Below are positions 14,060 to 25,800 of a stretch of 42,449 nt of DNA, piece by piece. Position 1 is the stretch's first letter, and each line of letters begins with the position of its first letter. Origin of the DNA: Gammaproteobacteria bacterium. GTDB taxonomy: Bacteria; Pseudomonadota; Gammaproteobacteria; Steroidobacterales; PWYM01. The notes under the pieces were generated by a model. That model was not told the DNA's origin and searched no databases. It worked only from the letters and a program-made list of their open reading frames with translations. The position numbers were made by a program, and so were the translations under genes. The stretch spans positions 1 to 42,449 of the forward strand of contig SKYU01000074.1 of NCBI GenBank assembly GCA_007127715.1, read 5' to 3'.

Positions 14060-14141
14060 CGGCCCGCCCGGTGCTCCCCTGCAGGAGCGCGCGCCAGACG
14101 GTATCTTTACCCCCGACTTCACTTCACAGGGAGCTGTGATC

Positions 14142-15332
14142 ATGAAAGAAAGTTTTCGTGCCCCGCTCAAGGCGCTGGTCCCACTGACCTTGCTGGCCGG
14201 GCTGTCCGCCGCGATGACGACGTCCGGGCCCATCGGCACCGCTGCGGCCGCGGACGCCTCGAACGGCTTCGAGCCGCGTGAGCTTCGCAGTGAATACCAC
14301 CGGTTGAACGTCTCCCGTGTGGCCGGCGGGCTGTCCCGTCCCTGGGGGCTGGCTTTCCTGCCGGATGGGGATTACCTGGTGACCGAGCGCACCGGTGCGC
14401 TGCTGCGCATCAGCCCGGATGGCAGCCGCCAGCGCATCGAAGGCGTCCCCGAGGCTGCCGTCTTCCGTCAGGGTGGCCTGCTGGATGTCAGCCTGCATCC
14501 GCAGTTCCCCGACAACCGCTGGGTCTACCTCAGCTACTCGCGTGGCGACGATGAGTTCACCACCACCGCCGTCGCCCGGGGCCGGCTTGAAGGCAACCGC
14601 CTGGTCGACGTCGAGGAGATCTTCGAGCAGGACCGCAAGTCCGAACCCGGCCGCCACTACGGGTCGCGCTTCGCCTGGATGGCCGATGGCACCCTGCTGG
14701 TGTCGATTGGCGACCGCGGGGCCGAGCCGCCACGTGCCCAGGACCTCGGCGATCATGCCGGCACGGTACTCCGCCTGAACGCAGACGGCAGCGTGCCCGA
14801 GGACAATCCCTTCATCGGCCACGAGGGCGCCTTGCCCGAAATCTGGGCCTACGGGTCCCGGAACATCCAGGGCATGGTCATCGATCCCGTCAGTGGCAAG
14901 GTCTGGGCGACCGAGCACGGCCCGCGCGGAGGCGACGAGCTGAACCTGATCGAGCCGGGCAACAACTACGGTTGGCCGGACGCGGGCCTGGGCCGTGATT
15001 ACCGCACGGAAGAACCCTTCAGCGACGCCCGCAGCCTGCCAGGCATGATCGACCCGGTGTATGAAATCGCGCCGACGCTCGGTCCTTCGGGGCTTGCGCT
15101 GGTCACCGGCGACCGCTTCCCCCGCTGGCAGGGCAACCTGCTGGCCGGTGGCCTGCGCGCCGAGCGTCTGCGCCGGCTGGTCATCGAGAACGACGTGGTC
15201 GTGCACGACGAGGAGCTGCTGACCTTCGAGCTCGGGCGGATCCGCGATGTGCGGGAGGGGCCGGATGGCGCGATCTATGTCCTCACCGACCACGATGAGG
15301 GCGGGCTTTACCGTATCGACTCTGCCGACTGA
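14142..15332 (+). CDS. PQQ-dependent sugar (glucose/sorbosone-type) dehydrogenase, secreted
   Basis: Signal peptide; GLSRPWGLAFLPDGDYLVTERTGALLRIS, GGLLDVSLHPQFPDNRWVYLSYS, YGSRNIQGMVIDPVSGKVWATEHGPRGGDELNLIEPGNNYGWP. Confidence 0.92.
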   Translation: MKESFRAPLKALVPLTLLAGLSAAMTTSGPIGTAAAADASNGFEPRELRSEYHRLNVSRVAGGLSRPWGLAFLPDGDYLVTERTGALLRISPDGSRQRIEGVPEAAVFRQGGLLDVSLHPQFPDNRWVYLSYSRGDDEFTTTAVARGRLEGNRLVDVEEIFEQDRKSEPGRHYGSRFAWMADGTLLVSIGDRGAEPPRAQDLGDHAGTVLRLNADGSVPEDNPFIGHEGALPEIWAYGSRNIQGMVIDPVSGKVWATEHGPRGGDELNLIEPGNNYGWPDAGLGRDYRTEEPFSDARSLPGMIDPVYEIAPTLGPSGLALVTGDRFPRWQGNLLAGGLRAERLRRLVIENDVVVHDEELLTFELGRIRDVREGPDGAIYVLTDHDEGGLYRIDSAD

Positions 15333-16417
15333 GCGGCCAGCCGCCGCGGGCCCAGTCGAATCACCCCGCTTGCCTCCAGGCTGCGCAGCCGCCTGGAGGC
15401 AAGCGTCTGCAGGCGTCGATCGGCGGCCGGCACCGCCGCAAAACACGGTGGCCGCCGACGCAGCAGATGCCACGCCTCCTCGCGCAGTACCCGACCGAGG
15501 TGCTCGAGGTTGTGCTGGATGAACTCCATGTAGGGGTTCTGTCCGTCGAACACCAGCTCGAGGTAGCGGTAGGCGCGATTGAAGGTCACCACCAGTCGAC
15601 GTTTCGCCGATTCCTCGTAAAACGCGAAGGTCTTGCGCAGCAGATCACGGCCCGAGCGATACGCGATGTCGATCGCGCCGTCGTCGCGTTCGTGCACGGC
15701 CACGCCGCCGAGCACGAACTCCGGGTACAGCCGGTCCCGGCACTTCTCCAGATAGCAGCGATCGGACATCTGCGCGAGCAGATCGGCTGTGCCCAGCAGG
15801 TGGCCCGTGAGGCAGTCACGGGGGTCGTCCAGCTCGATCTGTTCGAGATTCACCTCGTAACCGGTGTAATGCACGATCTGCGCGGCGATGTCCGCCTGGC
15901 CGCCCAGTCCGAGCGACGGCAGGTAACGGCGCAGGAATGCGGCGCTGCGTGACACATGGTTGACCGTGAATTCGGCACCGGTTTCCGCGAGGGCATCCTG
16001 CTCGAGGTGACGCACATAGCCGGCATCATGGAACAGGGCGGTGATCAGGCCCATGGTGGCGCGCTCCGCGCCCAGGGCTTCATCGGCGGCGCAGCCGCGC
16101 TCATGGCCCACGAGCAGCCGGGCCATTGCGAGCACCATGTCCAGCGTGTGCTGGCGGTCGTGATAGCTGGTATCGCAGCCCGCGTAGCCCTCGGCCTCGC
16201 CGTCGAACAGCCGTTGGAAATCATGGAATGCCAGCCACAGGACATCGATCGGCGCCTTGGGCCAGTGTGCGGAAAACAGCGCCAGAACCGCATCGCGGAC
16301 GTCAGCCACCTGGCTGACGCGCACGCGATTGGTCACGTCGTACTCGCTGCGCCGTTCCTGCAGGCGCTCGGCTGAACCCGGCCTCCGGCGTGGCAGATCA
16401 CCTGCGCGGATGCTCAT
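15308..16417 (-). CDS. HD-domain, PDE-like metal-dependent phosphohydrolase
   Basis: YHDRQHTLDMVLAM and LITALFHDAGYVR, then LLGTADLLAQMSD. ATG 16417 forms an ATGA overlap with the xthA stop. Confidence 0.75.
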   Translation of the reverse strand: MSIRAGDLPRRRPGSAERLQERRSEYDVTNRVRVSQVADVRDAVLALFSAHWPKAPIDVLWLAFHDFQRLFDGEAEGYAGCDTSYHDRQHTLDMVLAMARLLVGHERGCAADEALGAERATMGLITALFHDAGYVRHLEQDALAETGAEFTVNHVSRSAAFLRRYLPSLGLGGQADIAAQIVHYTGYEVNLEQIELDDPRDCLTGHLLGTADLLAQMSDRCYLEKCRDRLYPEFVLGGVAVHERDDGAIDIAYRSGRDLLRKTFAFYEESAKRRLVVTFNRAYRYLELVFDGQNPYMEFIQHNLEHLGRVLREEAWHLLRRRPPCFAAVPAADRRLQTLASRRLRSLEASGVIRLGPRRLAAQSAESIR

Positions 16418-17187
16418 GGTTGCCACTCGAACTCGGCCAGCACCGGGGCATGATCGGAAGGGCGCTCCCAGGCCCGCGGAGCGCGATCGACCACGCAGGC
16501 GGTACATTGCCCGGCCATGACGGCCGTGCCCAGGATCAGGTCGATCCGCAGGCCGTGATTGCGCCGGAAGCCCCCGGCGCGGTAATCCCACCAGCTGAAG
16601 GTCGCCTCCGGCTGCTCGAAGCGCCGGAACAGATCCTCCAGCCCGAGTTCGAGCAGGCTGCCAAGCGCGCGACGTTCGGGCTCGCTGCAGAGCACCTTGC
16701 CTGCCCACGCGACCGGGTCATGGACGTCGCGGTCGTCCGGCGCGATGTTGAAGTCTCCCATGACGATCACCCTGTCGTGACGGCTGAGCTCTTCGGCCAG
16801 GGTCTGCCGCAGGGCCTCGAGCCAGCCGAGCTTGTAGACGTACTTGTCGGAGTCTACCGCCTGGCCGTTGGGGACATACAGGTTCCAGATACGCACGCCC
16901 CCGACGGTGGCCGCCATGACCCGCCGTTGTGGATCGTCCAGGCCATTGAGGTCGGTGATCGGGTCCTGGGGCGTCTCCCGGGCCAGCAGTGCGACGCCGT
17001 TGTAGGTCTTCTGGCCCGCGTAGACCACGTGATATCCAGCGTCGGCCAGTGCATCGACCGGGAATTCCCCGTCGGTGAGCTTGGTTTCCTGCAGCCCCAG
17101 GATGTCTGGCGAGGCGAGCGCCAGCCATTCGAGTACCTGCGGGAGCCGCACGCGTAGCGAGTTCACGTTCCAGGTCGCGATCTTCAT
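16414..17187 (-). CDS. xthA: Exodeoxyribonuclease III
   Basis: MKIATWNVNSLRVRLPQVLEWL...DILGLQETKL; MGDFNIAPDDRDVHDP; RIDLIL...SDHAPVLAEF. Confidence 0.95.
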   Translation of the reverse strand: MKIATWNVNSLRVRLPQVLEWLALASPDILGLQETKLTDGEFPVDALADAGYHVVYAGQKTYNGVALLARETPQDPITDLNGLDDPQRRVMAATVGGVRIWNLYVPNGQAVDSDKYVYKLGWLEALRQTLAEELSRHDRVIVMGDFNIAPDDRDVHDPVAWAGKVLCSEPERRALGSLLELGLEDLFRRFEQPEATFSWWDYRAGGFRRNHGLRIDLILGTAVMAGQCTACVVDRAPRAWERPSDHAPVLAEFEWQP

Positions 17188-19205
17188 GCTGCAATTCCGC
17201 TCTGGCGCAGCAGGGCGCTGGCATCGGGCCGGCGTCCCCGGAACGCAACGAACGCCTCCATGGCATCCCTGCTGCCGCCGACCGCGAGAATGCTCTCCCG
17301 GAACCGGCGCGCCGTTTCGTCATGGAACGCGCCAGCCTCCTCGAAGGCGGCAAACGCGTCGGCTGCGAGCACCTCCGCCCACTTGTAGCTGTAATACCCG
17401 GCGGCATAACCGCCGCCGAAGATGTGGGAGAAACTGTGGGCAAACCGGTTCCACTCAGGGGCGGAGACGACGGCCATGTCATTGCGGACCTCGGCCAGCA
17501 CCGCGTCCACGCGACTGCCCACGGCAGGTTCGTAGCCCGCATGCAGCCGGAAATCGAACAGGGCGAACTCGAGCTGGCGCAGGGTCTGCAACCCGGCATG
17601 GAACGCGCGGGACGCGCGCAGCCGCCCCAGCAGGTCGGCAGGGAGCGGCGCGCCGGTCTCATGGTGGCCGGAGATCAGCGGCAGGGTCTCGTCCAGCCAG
17701 GCGTAGTTCTCGAAAAACTGGCTGGGCAGCTCGACGGCGTCCCACGGGACCCCGTTGATGCCGGCCAGCGACGGGTAGTCGACGCGGGTCAACAGGTGGT
17801 GCAGGGTGTGGCCGAACTCGTGGAACAGGGTGACCACATCCTGGTGCCCGAGCAGCGAGGGCTGGCCGTCCTCGGGCGGGGTGAAGTTGCAGACCAGGTA
17901 GGCCACCGGATGGCTGACATCCTCGCCGAGCGCCGCGCGTACGACGCATTCGTCCATCCACGCGCCCGTGCGCTTGCCGGCCCGCGCGTAGAGGTCGACG
18001 AAAAACCCGCCGATACTGCTGCCGTCGCCGTCCTCGACGGCGAAATACTCGACGCTCGGATGCCAGCAGGCCACCCCGTCGATCCGCCGCACCCGCAGTC
18101 GGTACAGCCGCTCGGCGATCCCGAACATCCCCGCGAGCACGCGGGGGACCGGGAACCAGGGCCTCAGCTGCTCATCCGACAGCGCAAAGCGCTGCTCACG
18201 AAGCTTCTCCGCCCAATACCCGACATCCCACGCGGCAAGGGGTCCGCCCGCGAGGGCCTCGAGTTCTGCCAGTTCCCGCGCCGCCTGCGGCCGACAGCGC
18301 GTGGCGAGTGCCTCGAGGAACTCGAGCACCTCGGCGGTGGAGCCGGCCATCTTGCGGGCCAGCGACAGCTCGGCGTAATTGTCGAAGCCGAGCAGCCCGG
18401 CCGCCTCGTGGCGGCAGGCGAGGATCCGCTCGATCACGCGGCTGTTGTCGAGCGCGGATTCGTCGCTGCGCTGGTCTGAGGCGCGGGTGACCCAGCCGCG
18501 ATAGAAATGCTCGCGCAGCGGTCGGTGGTCGGCGTGGGTCATGACCGCGACGTAGGTCGGCGCGTCGAGGCCGAACAGCCAGCCGTCCTGCCCGCGCGCC
18601 TGCGCGGCCTGGGCGGCGCGGCGCAGGGTGCTCTCCGGCAGGCCGGCCACCTCCTCGGTGCGGGTTGCGTGGTGGCGCCAGCTGTCGGTGGCGTCCAGCA
18701 CGTTCTGCTCGAAGGTGGCCTGCAGCATGGACAGCTCCTGCATGAGCTGGGCGAACCGTTGCTGACGCTCCGGGGGCAGATCCACGCCCGCCAGGCGAAA
18801 ATCCCTCAAGGCCTGAGCCACGAGCATGCGCTGGCTGGCATCCAGAGTGGTGTCCGTGCGCTCGATGTGCTGCATCGCACTGCACAGGGCCTGGTTCTGT
18901 CCGAGTTCAGTGGTGTACTCGGAGAGCAGGGGCAGGCAGTGGTTATAGGCCTCGCGCAGCGCGGGGCTGCTGGCCACGCCATTGAGATGCGAGACCGGCG
19001 ACCACACACGCGCCAGCCGGTGTCCCAGCCGTTCGAGGGTGAGCACCAGGCGGGTGAAGCTCGGCGGCTCGGGGGCGGCCAGCAGGTCGGCCAGTGCGGC
19101 GCGGTTCTCGGCCAGCAGCCGTTCCACTGCCGGTTGTACATGCTCGGGGCGTATCTCGCCGAAACGCGGCAGACCGGAGAGATCGAGCAGAGGGTTGTCA
19201 TCCAT
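17184..19205 (-). CDS. prlC: Oligopeptidase A (M3 metallopeptidase)
   Basis: HEFGHTLHHLLT zinc motif; FEYFA-like M3 core; full length 673 aa. Confidence 0.94.
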   Translation of the reverse strand: MDDNPLLDLSGLPRFGEIRPEHVQPAVERLLAENRAALADLLAAPEPPSFTRLVLTLERLGHRLARVWSPVSHLNGVASSPALREAYNHCLPLLSEYTTELGQNQALCSAMQHIERTDTTLDASQRMLVAQALRDFRLAGVDLPPERQQRFAQLMQELSMLQATFEQNVLDATDSWRHHATRTEEVAGLPESTLRRAAQAAQARGQDGWLFGLDAPTYVAVMTHADHRPLREHFYRGWVTRASDQRSDESALDNSRVIERILACRHEAAGLLGFDNYAELSLARKMAGSTAEVLEFLEALATRCRPQAARELAELEALAGGPLAAWDVGYWAEKLREQRFALSDEQLRPWFPVPRVLAGMFGIAERLYRLRVRRIDGVACWHPSVEYFAVEDGDGSSIGGFFVDLYARAGKRTGAWMDECVVRAALGEDVSHPVAYLVCNFTPPEDGQPSLLGHQDVVTLFHEFGHTLHHLLTRVDYPSLAGINGVPWDAVELPSQFFENYAWLDETLPLISGHHETGAPLPADLLGRLRASRAFHAGLQTLRQLEFALFDFRLHAGYEPAVGSRVDAVLAEVRNDMAVVSAPEWNRFAHSFSHIFGGGYAAGYYSYKWAEVLAADAFAAFEEAGAFHDETARRFRESILAVGGSRDAMEAFVAFRGRRPDASALLRQSGIAA

Positions 19206-19282
19206 GGCGGCTGTCCTGCGCTCCCTGAGCGCACCGATGATACCCTGATCGGCTGAAACTCACCCCTGTCGAGGAGGACGCC

Positions 19283-20632
19283 ATGACCACCCATTTCGAT
19301 CTTATTGCCATCGGTGGCGGCAGCGGCGGACTGGCGGTCAGTCAGCGCGCCGCCGAGTATGGCTGCCGGGTTGCAGTGATCGAGGAGGCGCGTCTCGGCG
19401 GCACCTGCGTCAACGTCGGCTGTGTCCCGAAGAAGGTGATGTGGTATGCGGCCACGCTGGCCGAGCACTTCGACATGGCGGCGGGGTATGGTTTCCAGGT
19501 GACGGCCTCACCGGTCGACTGGGGGCAGCTGAAGGCACGCCGCGATGCCTACATCGAGCGCCTGAACGGCATCTATGCGGGGAACCTGGAGCGCAAGGGC
19601 ATCCAGCGTATCGAGGGCCGCGCGAGTTTTCTGGACGCGCGCACCGTCGAGGTCGACGGTCAGCAGCTGACGGCCAAGCATATCGTCATCGCCGCAGGTG
19701 GTGAGCCGATGGTCCCGACCGTCCCCGGTGCCGAATACGGGATCACCTCGGACGGCTTTTTCGCGCTGGAGCATCAGCCGCGACGTGTGGCGATGGTCGG
19801 CAGCGGGTATATCGCCATGGAACTCGGCGGGGTGTTCCACGCGCTCGGGTCTGAGGTGACGGCCGTGCTGCGCCGTGACCGTGCGCTGCGCGAGTTCGAC
19901 GGCATGCTCGGCGAACAGCTGCTGGTGCAGATGCAGGAGGACGGAATCCGGGTGGAAACCGGGTGCGTGCCCGCGGCCCTGGAGCGGGTGGCAGAGGGCC
20001 TGATGCTGGTGGCCGAGGATGGCCGGCGGCTGGGCCCGTTCGACAGCGTGGTGTGGGCCATCGGCCGGCGCCCGCGCAGCGCCGGGCTGGCTCTGGACGC
20101 CGCCGGCGTGGCCTCCGACGCCGTGGGCTTCATTCCCGTGGACCGCTATCAGAACACCAATGTCGAGGGCATCTATGCGATCGGCGACATCACCGGCAAG
20201 GCGGCGCTCACGCCCGTGGCGATCGCCGCGGGGCGTCGGCTCGCCGACCGGCTGTTCGGGGGCATGGACGGCCGGCACCTGGACTACACCGACATCCCCA
20301 CCGTGGTGTTCACCCATCCGCCGATCGGCACCGTCGGCATGAGTGAGACGGCCGCGCGCGCGCGCCATGGCGATGACCGGATCCGGATATACACCACGAA
20401 ATTCACGCCCATGTCCTGGGCCCTGCAGTCCCGCAAGGTCCCGGCACGGATGAAGCTGGTGACCCTGCTGCCCGACGAGCGGGTCCTCGGGGTGCATGTG
20501 ATCGGCGAGGGCGCCGACGAGATGCTCCAGGGCTTTGCGGTGGCGGTACGCATGGGTGCGACCAAGCGGGATTTCGACGACACCGTGGCCATTCATCCGA
20601 CCAGCGCCGAGGAACTCGTCACCCTGCGCTGA
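19283..20632 (+). CDS. gorA: Glutathione-disulfide reductase
   Basis: [23 protein letters not shown], redox-active [20 protein letters not shown]-terminal [15 protein letters not shown]. Confidence 0.95.
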   Translation: MTTHFDLIAIGGGSGGLAVSQRAAEYGCRVAVIEEARLGGTCVNVGCVPKKVMWYAATLAEHFDMAAGYGFQVTASPVDWGQLKARRDAYIERLNGIYAGNLERKGIQRIEGRASFLDARTVEVDGQQLTAKHIVIAAGGEPMVPTVPGAEYGITSDGFFALEHQPRRVAMVGSGYIAMELGGVFHALGSEVTAVLRRDRALREFDGMLGEQLLVQMQEDGIRVETGCVPAALERVAEGLMLVAEDGRRLGPFDSVVWAIGRRPRSAGLALDAAGVASDAVGFIPVDRYQNTNVEGIYAIGDITGKAALTPVAIAAGRRLADRLFGGMDGRHLDYTDIPTVVFTHPPIGTVGMSETAARARHGDDRIRIYTTKFTPMSWALQSRKVPARMKLVTLLPDERVLGVHVIGEGADEMLQGFAVAVRMGATKRDFDDTVAIHPTSAEELVTLR

Positions 20633-20644
20633 GCGCGCAGCTGA

Positions 20645-21691
<1,047 letters not shown>

Positions 21692-21700
21692 GCACCGCGC

Positions 21701-22546
21701 GTGGACCGTTACGCCGTCATCGGTCACCCGGTCGCGCACAGCCGCTCGCCGTGGATCCACGCCGAGTTCGCACGCAGCACCGGCCAGGCGCTGACCTATG
21801 GACGCATCGATGCGGTAGCGGATGCGTTTGCGGCCACCGTACGGTCGTTTTTCGATCAGGGTGGCCGTGGCCTGAACGTCACCGTCCCGCACAAGGAGGC
21901 CGCCTTCGCGCTGGCTGCGGTGCATGGGCGAGAGGCGCAGGTCGCGGGCGCGGTCAACACGCTGTCGCTGACGCCGGACGGGACGCTGCGGGGTGACAAC
22001 ACCGACGGTCGCGGCCTGGTGCGCGACCTCACGGTCAACCTCCACTGGCCCATTGCCGGCCGGCGTGTGCTGCTGATCGGCGCGGGCGGCGCCGCGCGCG
22101 GAGTCCTGGCGCCCCTGCTGGCCGAGCACCCCGGGGCGCTGTGGGTGGTCAACCGCACGCCGGCGCGCGCGCATGCGCTGCTCGAGCAGGCCGGTGCCCC
22201 GGCCGGACTGGTGGCTGGCGGTTTTGACCGGCTGAGCGGGGCCCCCCCCTTTGACCTGCTCATCAATGCCACCTCCGCCGGGCTGTCCGAGGTCGCCCCG
22301 GCACTGCCGGAGACCTGCGTCGGGCCGGCCAGCCGCTGCTATGACATGCTTTACGGACCGGGGACGACGCCCTTTCAGCGCTGGGCGCGCGGGCAGGGTG
22401 TCCGGGAGGCGCCGGCCCAGGGGCTCGGCATGCTGGTCGAGCAGGCGGCCGAGTCGTTTGCGATCTGGCGGGGTGTGCGGCCCGAGACCGCTGCGGTGCT
22501 GGCGGCGCTGCGCAGGCAGCTCGATGCCGTCTCGCCTAGCGGCTGA
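21701..22546 (+). CDS. aroE: Shikimate dehydrogenase (NADP+)
   Basis: YAVIGHPVAHSRSPWIHAEFARSTGQ; NVTVPHKEAAF; NTDGRGLVRDL; GAGGAARGVL. Confidence 0.96.
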   Translation: MDRYAVIGHPVAHSRSPWIHAEFARSTGQALTYGRIDAVADAFAATVRSFFDQGGRGLNVTVPHKEAAFALAAVHGREAQVAGAVNTLSLTPDGTLRGDNTDGRGLVRDLTVNLHWPIAGRRVLLIGAGGAARGVLAPLLAEHPGALWVVNRTPARAHALLEQAGAPAGLVAGGFDRLSGAPPFDLLINATSAGLSEVAPALPETCVGPASRCYDMLYGPGTTPFQRWARGQGVREAPAQGLGMLVEQAAESFAIWRGVRPETAAVLAALRRQLDAVSPSG

Positions 22547-22868
22547 TCTGCTGTACCTCGATCCGCCGTCCGCGGTCGCGCGCGAAGCTGAAGCGCCCGG
22601 TCACTTCCACCTCCTCGTCCACGAGCGCACTCACCGCGTCGTCGGGTGTCAGCCCGACCCTGTTCAGCGCCGCATCCTCCAGCCAGTAGTGCCTGGGGTC
22701 GGGATGACCGCGAACCACGCCCCGGGTACGCACCAGGCGCCCCTGGAAGTTCTCCTGCTGCGCCACCAGCAGCTCGAGCTCCAGCCCGACTACCAGTTCC
22801 TCGCGCCCGCAGCCCGAGAGGGTCAGCGCCAGCAGCGCAAGCGTCGGGGCGGCCAGCCACCTGGCCAT
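22536..22868 (-). CDS. Small putative lipoprotein, possible OB-fold
   Basis: MARWLAAPTLALLALTLSGCGREE with lipobox LSGC. Alternative GTG at 22901. Tail overlaps the aroE stop. Confidence 0.65.
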   Translation of the reverse strand: MARWLAAPTLALLALTLSGCGREELVVGLELELLVAQQENFQGRLVRTRGVVRGHPDPRHYWLEDAALNRVGLTPDDAVSALVDEEVEVTGRFSFARDRGRRIEVQQISR

Positions 22869-22890
22869 GTCGAATCGGCCCGGTAGGCGT

Positions 22891-25800
22891 TCAGAATTCA
22901 CGGGTATCGATCTCCAGTACGGTCAGTGCCTGCAGCCCCTCAGGCGTGTTGTGCGAGACCCCACCGAGGTAGAGGCTGTCCGGGGCCAGGCCCCGCCAGC
23001 GCAGCTCCACGTCGTGGTCCACCCCGGTGGCCACGGTGCCCGGGCCCAGTACGGTGAGGTTGCCGACATCGTCGTCCAGGCCGAACGACCAGGCCAGCAG
23101 CAGGTAGCGCGCCCCGGGACTCTCTGTCGGGTCGGTGGCGAAGCCGTGGACCAGAGCGGCATAGCGCCCGGGCGCGGGTAACAGCAGGCTGACCTGCTCG
23201 TTGCTGCCTGGCTCGGTACTCCGCCCGACCGGCGTGCAGAGTTCGCCAGGGCAGTAGAAGAGATAGAGATCGAGATCGTCATTGCCGTCTGTGAGCTCGT
23301 CGCGCAACGCGAAACGCGCGTAGGCCTGGCCCTCGGGGATGTCGATCAGGTGCTGGGTCACGCCCTGACCATCGCGGAAGCTGAAACTCTGGTCGGGGTC
23401 CTGCGCCACCTGCCCTTCGACCAGCAGGGGTTGGCGCAGCCCATGTGCGCCGGGCTGGTAGCCGCCATCGTAGCCGCCGCGCAGCACCAGAACGGCCTCG
23501 CCATCGGTGCCGGTCAGTGCCAGCTCGGCCGGGGCGGCCAGTGCGCGGGCGCGGGCGGCCATGGGGCTGCGCACCAGGTGTGCGTCGCTGCGCCAGCGCA
23601 GCTCGCCAAACCGCCATTCATTGAGCGGCAGCGCCGCACGCCTGGCGATGTCGACGCTGTAGGTCGCGGTGTCACCGGCGGCCAGGTTGAGTACCGAGGG
23701 CGACACGGTCACGTCTGTGCCGACCGGAGCGTCGACCTCGACGGTGTAGCGGCCGGCTTCGACCGCGGTCAGGCGCCGTTCCAGACGTGTCTGTCCGACC
23801 AGTTCGGCCACGCCGATGGACGGGAGATTGAGGTCGACCGCCCGCAGCGAGACCCCGCTCGCCGCCAGCACCGCGCAATCCGCCGCGCTGAAGGCCCCGC
23901 TGCCGATTCCGCAGCTGAAGGCGGCGTAGTCCAGCAGTTCTGCATCATAGACGGCGCCTGGCTTGACGGCGGCCTGTGGATCGACCTGGCCGGCGCCCCG
24001 GGCGAACGGATCGGCGGGCGTCTCGCCGTCTTCGAGCACCAGGTCCTGCCAGGCGGTGGTCATCATCGCCGATTTCAGCATGGCCGGGCGCCAGTCCGGA
24101 TGACGTTCGCGCAGCAGTGCAGCCACACCGGCGATCACCGGAGCGGACTGCGAGGTCCCCGAGAGCACCTGGAAGCGTTCGCCCGGTTCGCCGGCAGAGG
24201 GCGTCGGCGTGTGTGCGCCGAGCAGATCGATGCCCGGTGCGGTGATGTCCGGCTTGATCAGGTCGGGCGCCCCGAGTGTCGGCCCGCGGGCGGAAAACGC
24301 CCCCATCACGTTGCCGGTCACGGGCTCCTCGCGCAACCGGCCCCTGAGCAGTTCGACCTCGATCCGGCGGCCTTCCGCCAGGCCCGTGACCAGCCGCTGT
24401 CCGTCCGCCGCGGACACCATGACGGCCGGGAGATCGACATCTGCCCCATCGCTGACCATCGTGATCGGCGGACCCGCAGTGTTGTAGACGATGGCGCCGA
24501 TGGCGCCGGTGACGCGGATCCGCTCCAGCTTGCTCGCGAAGCTGCAGCCGCCGCGGCGGACCAGCGCAATCCGCCCCGAGAGCTCTGCGGCGTTCACCAG
24601 CGGCTGACAGGCATCGTCACGCGTGCCCGGCGAGCCGTCCGGCAGCCTCTCCACGCCGTCATCCACCCGTCGGAGCTCGCCGGCGATCGGGCCGCTGGCG
24701 GACAGCCGCGTCGTGAACGCGGCTTCGCGCATCACCAGGTCGCCGGCGAGTGCCGCCGGCGAGATGATGCGGATGACTTCCTCGAAGCGCCTGCCCGGGC
24801 GAGTGTTGGCCGCCACGGTCATGACCCAGGGAGAGTCCGCCGGAGCGCCGATGGTGCCTGCCATGGGGCCATCATTGCCGGCGGCGACTGCCGTGAAGAC
24901 CCCGGCATCGGCCGCGAACAGCAGCGCGACGTCGTCGGGCCCGGTGAACCCCGGTTCGGGGTTGCCCACGGAGTAGTTGATCACATGGACACCATCGGCG
25001 ACGGCATCGTCGATGGCGCGCGCGAGGTCCGAGGTGTTGCAGGTCGCCCGGGTCTCGCCGGGGCGCAGCCAGCAGGCCTTGTAGACGGCCACCCGCGCGC
25101 GCGGGGCGACGCCGCGGGTGCGGCCGACGCGGGTGCCGAACAGCGTCGCCTCGACATCGTTGCCCGCGGCGATGCTTGCGATATGGGTGCCGTGGCCATC
25201 GGCATCCCGCGGCGACAGGAACTCGCCATCGTCAAGCGCATGACTGGCCAGAAACCCCTCGCTGTAGAAGCGAGCGCCGATCAGCTTGTTGTTGCAGTCA
25301 CTGGCCGAGAAGGCCTCGCCGGCCTGGCAGACCCCCTGCCATCCGAGGGGGGGATCGTAGGCGAGCTGGCGTCGCGCCTCGCGGTGGCTGCGGCACAGCC
25401 AGCGACCGAGCAGAGAGACCCGCGCCCACTCGCTGCGGCACAGGCGCGGCAAGGGCCGCAGGTCGCGGTCGGACAGCGAGGGGTGACCGGGCGCGACACC
25501 GCTGTCGATGACGCCGATGATCACGTCCTCACCCCGCAGCCCCTGGGCGACGTCAAGCCCTCCCGCCAGGCCGAGTCCGAGAAAGCGAACCGTCTCTGCG
25601 CCGGCGAGCGGCCGGCTGCGGTCTTCCCAGATCCCGCGCACATCGGGATGCGCGCGCAGCGCCTCGAGCTGCTCGGGCGTCAGCTGCGCGGCAAAACCGT
25701 TGAACACGTGGCGGTAGCTGTAGAGCTTGTGCTGCCGTGCGCCGATCTGGTCGAGCAGCTGCACGTGGCTGCTCTCGAGGCGCCGGGCGTGGGCCAGGGC

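Noticed and set aside
19206-19282. Divergent promoters between prlC and gorA (TATCAT on the minus strand)
   Set aside because: Promoters are expected here, but -35 elements are too weak to assign.
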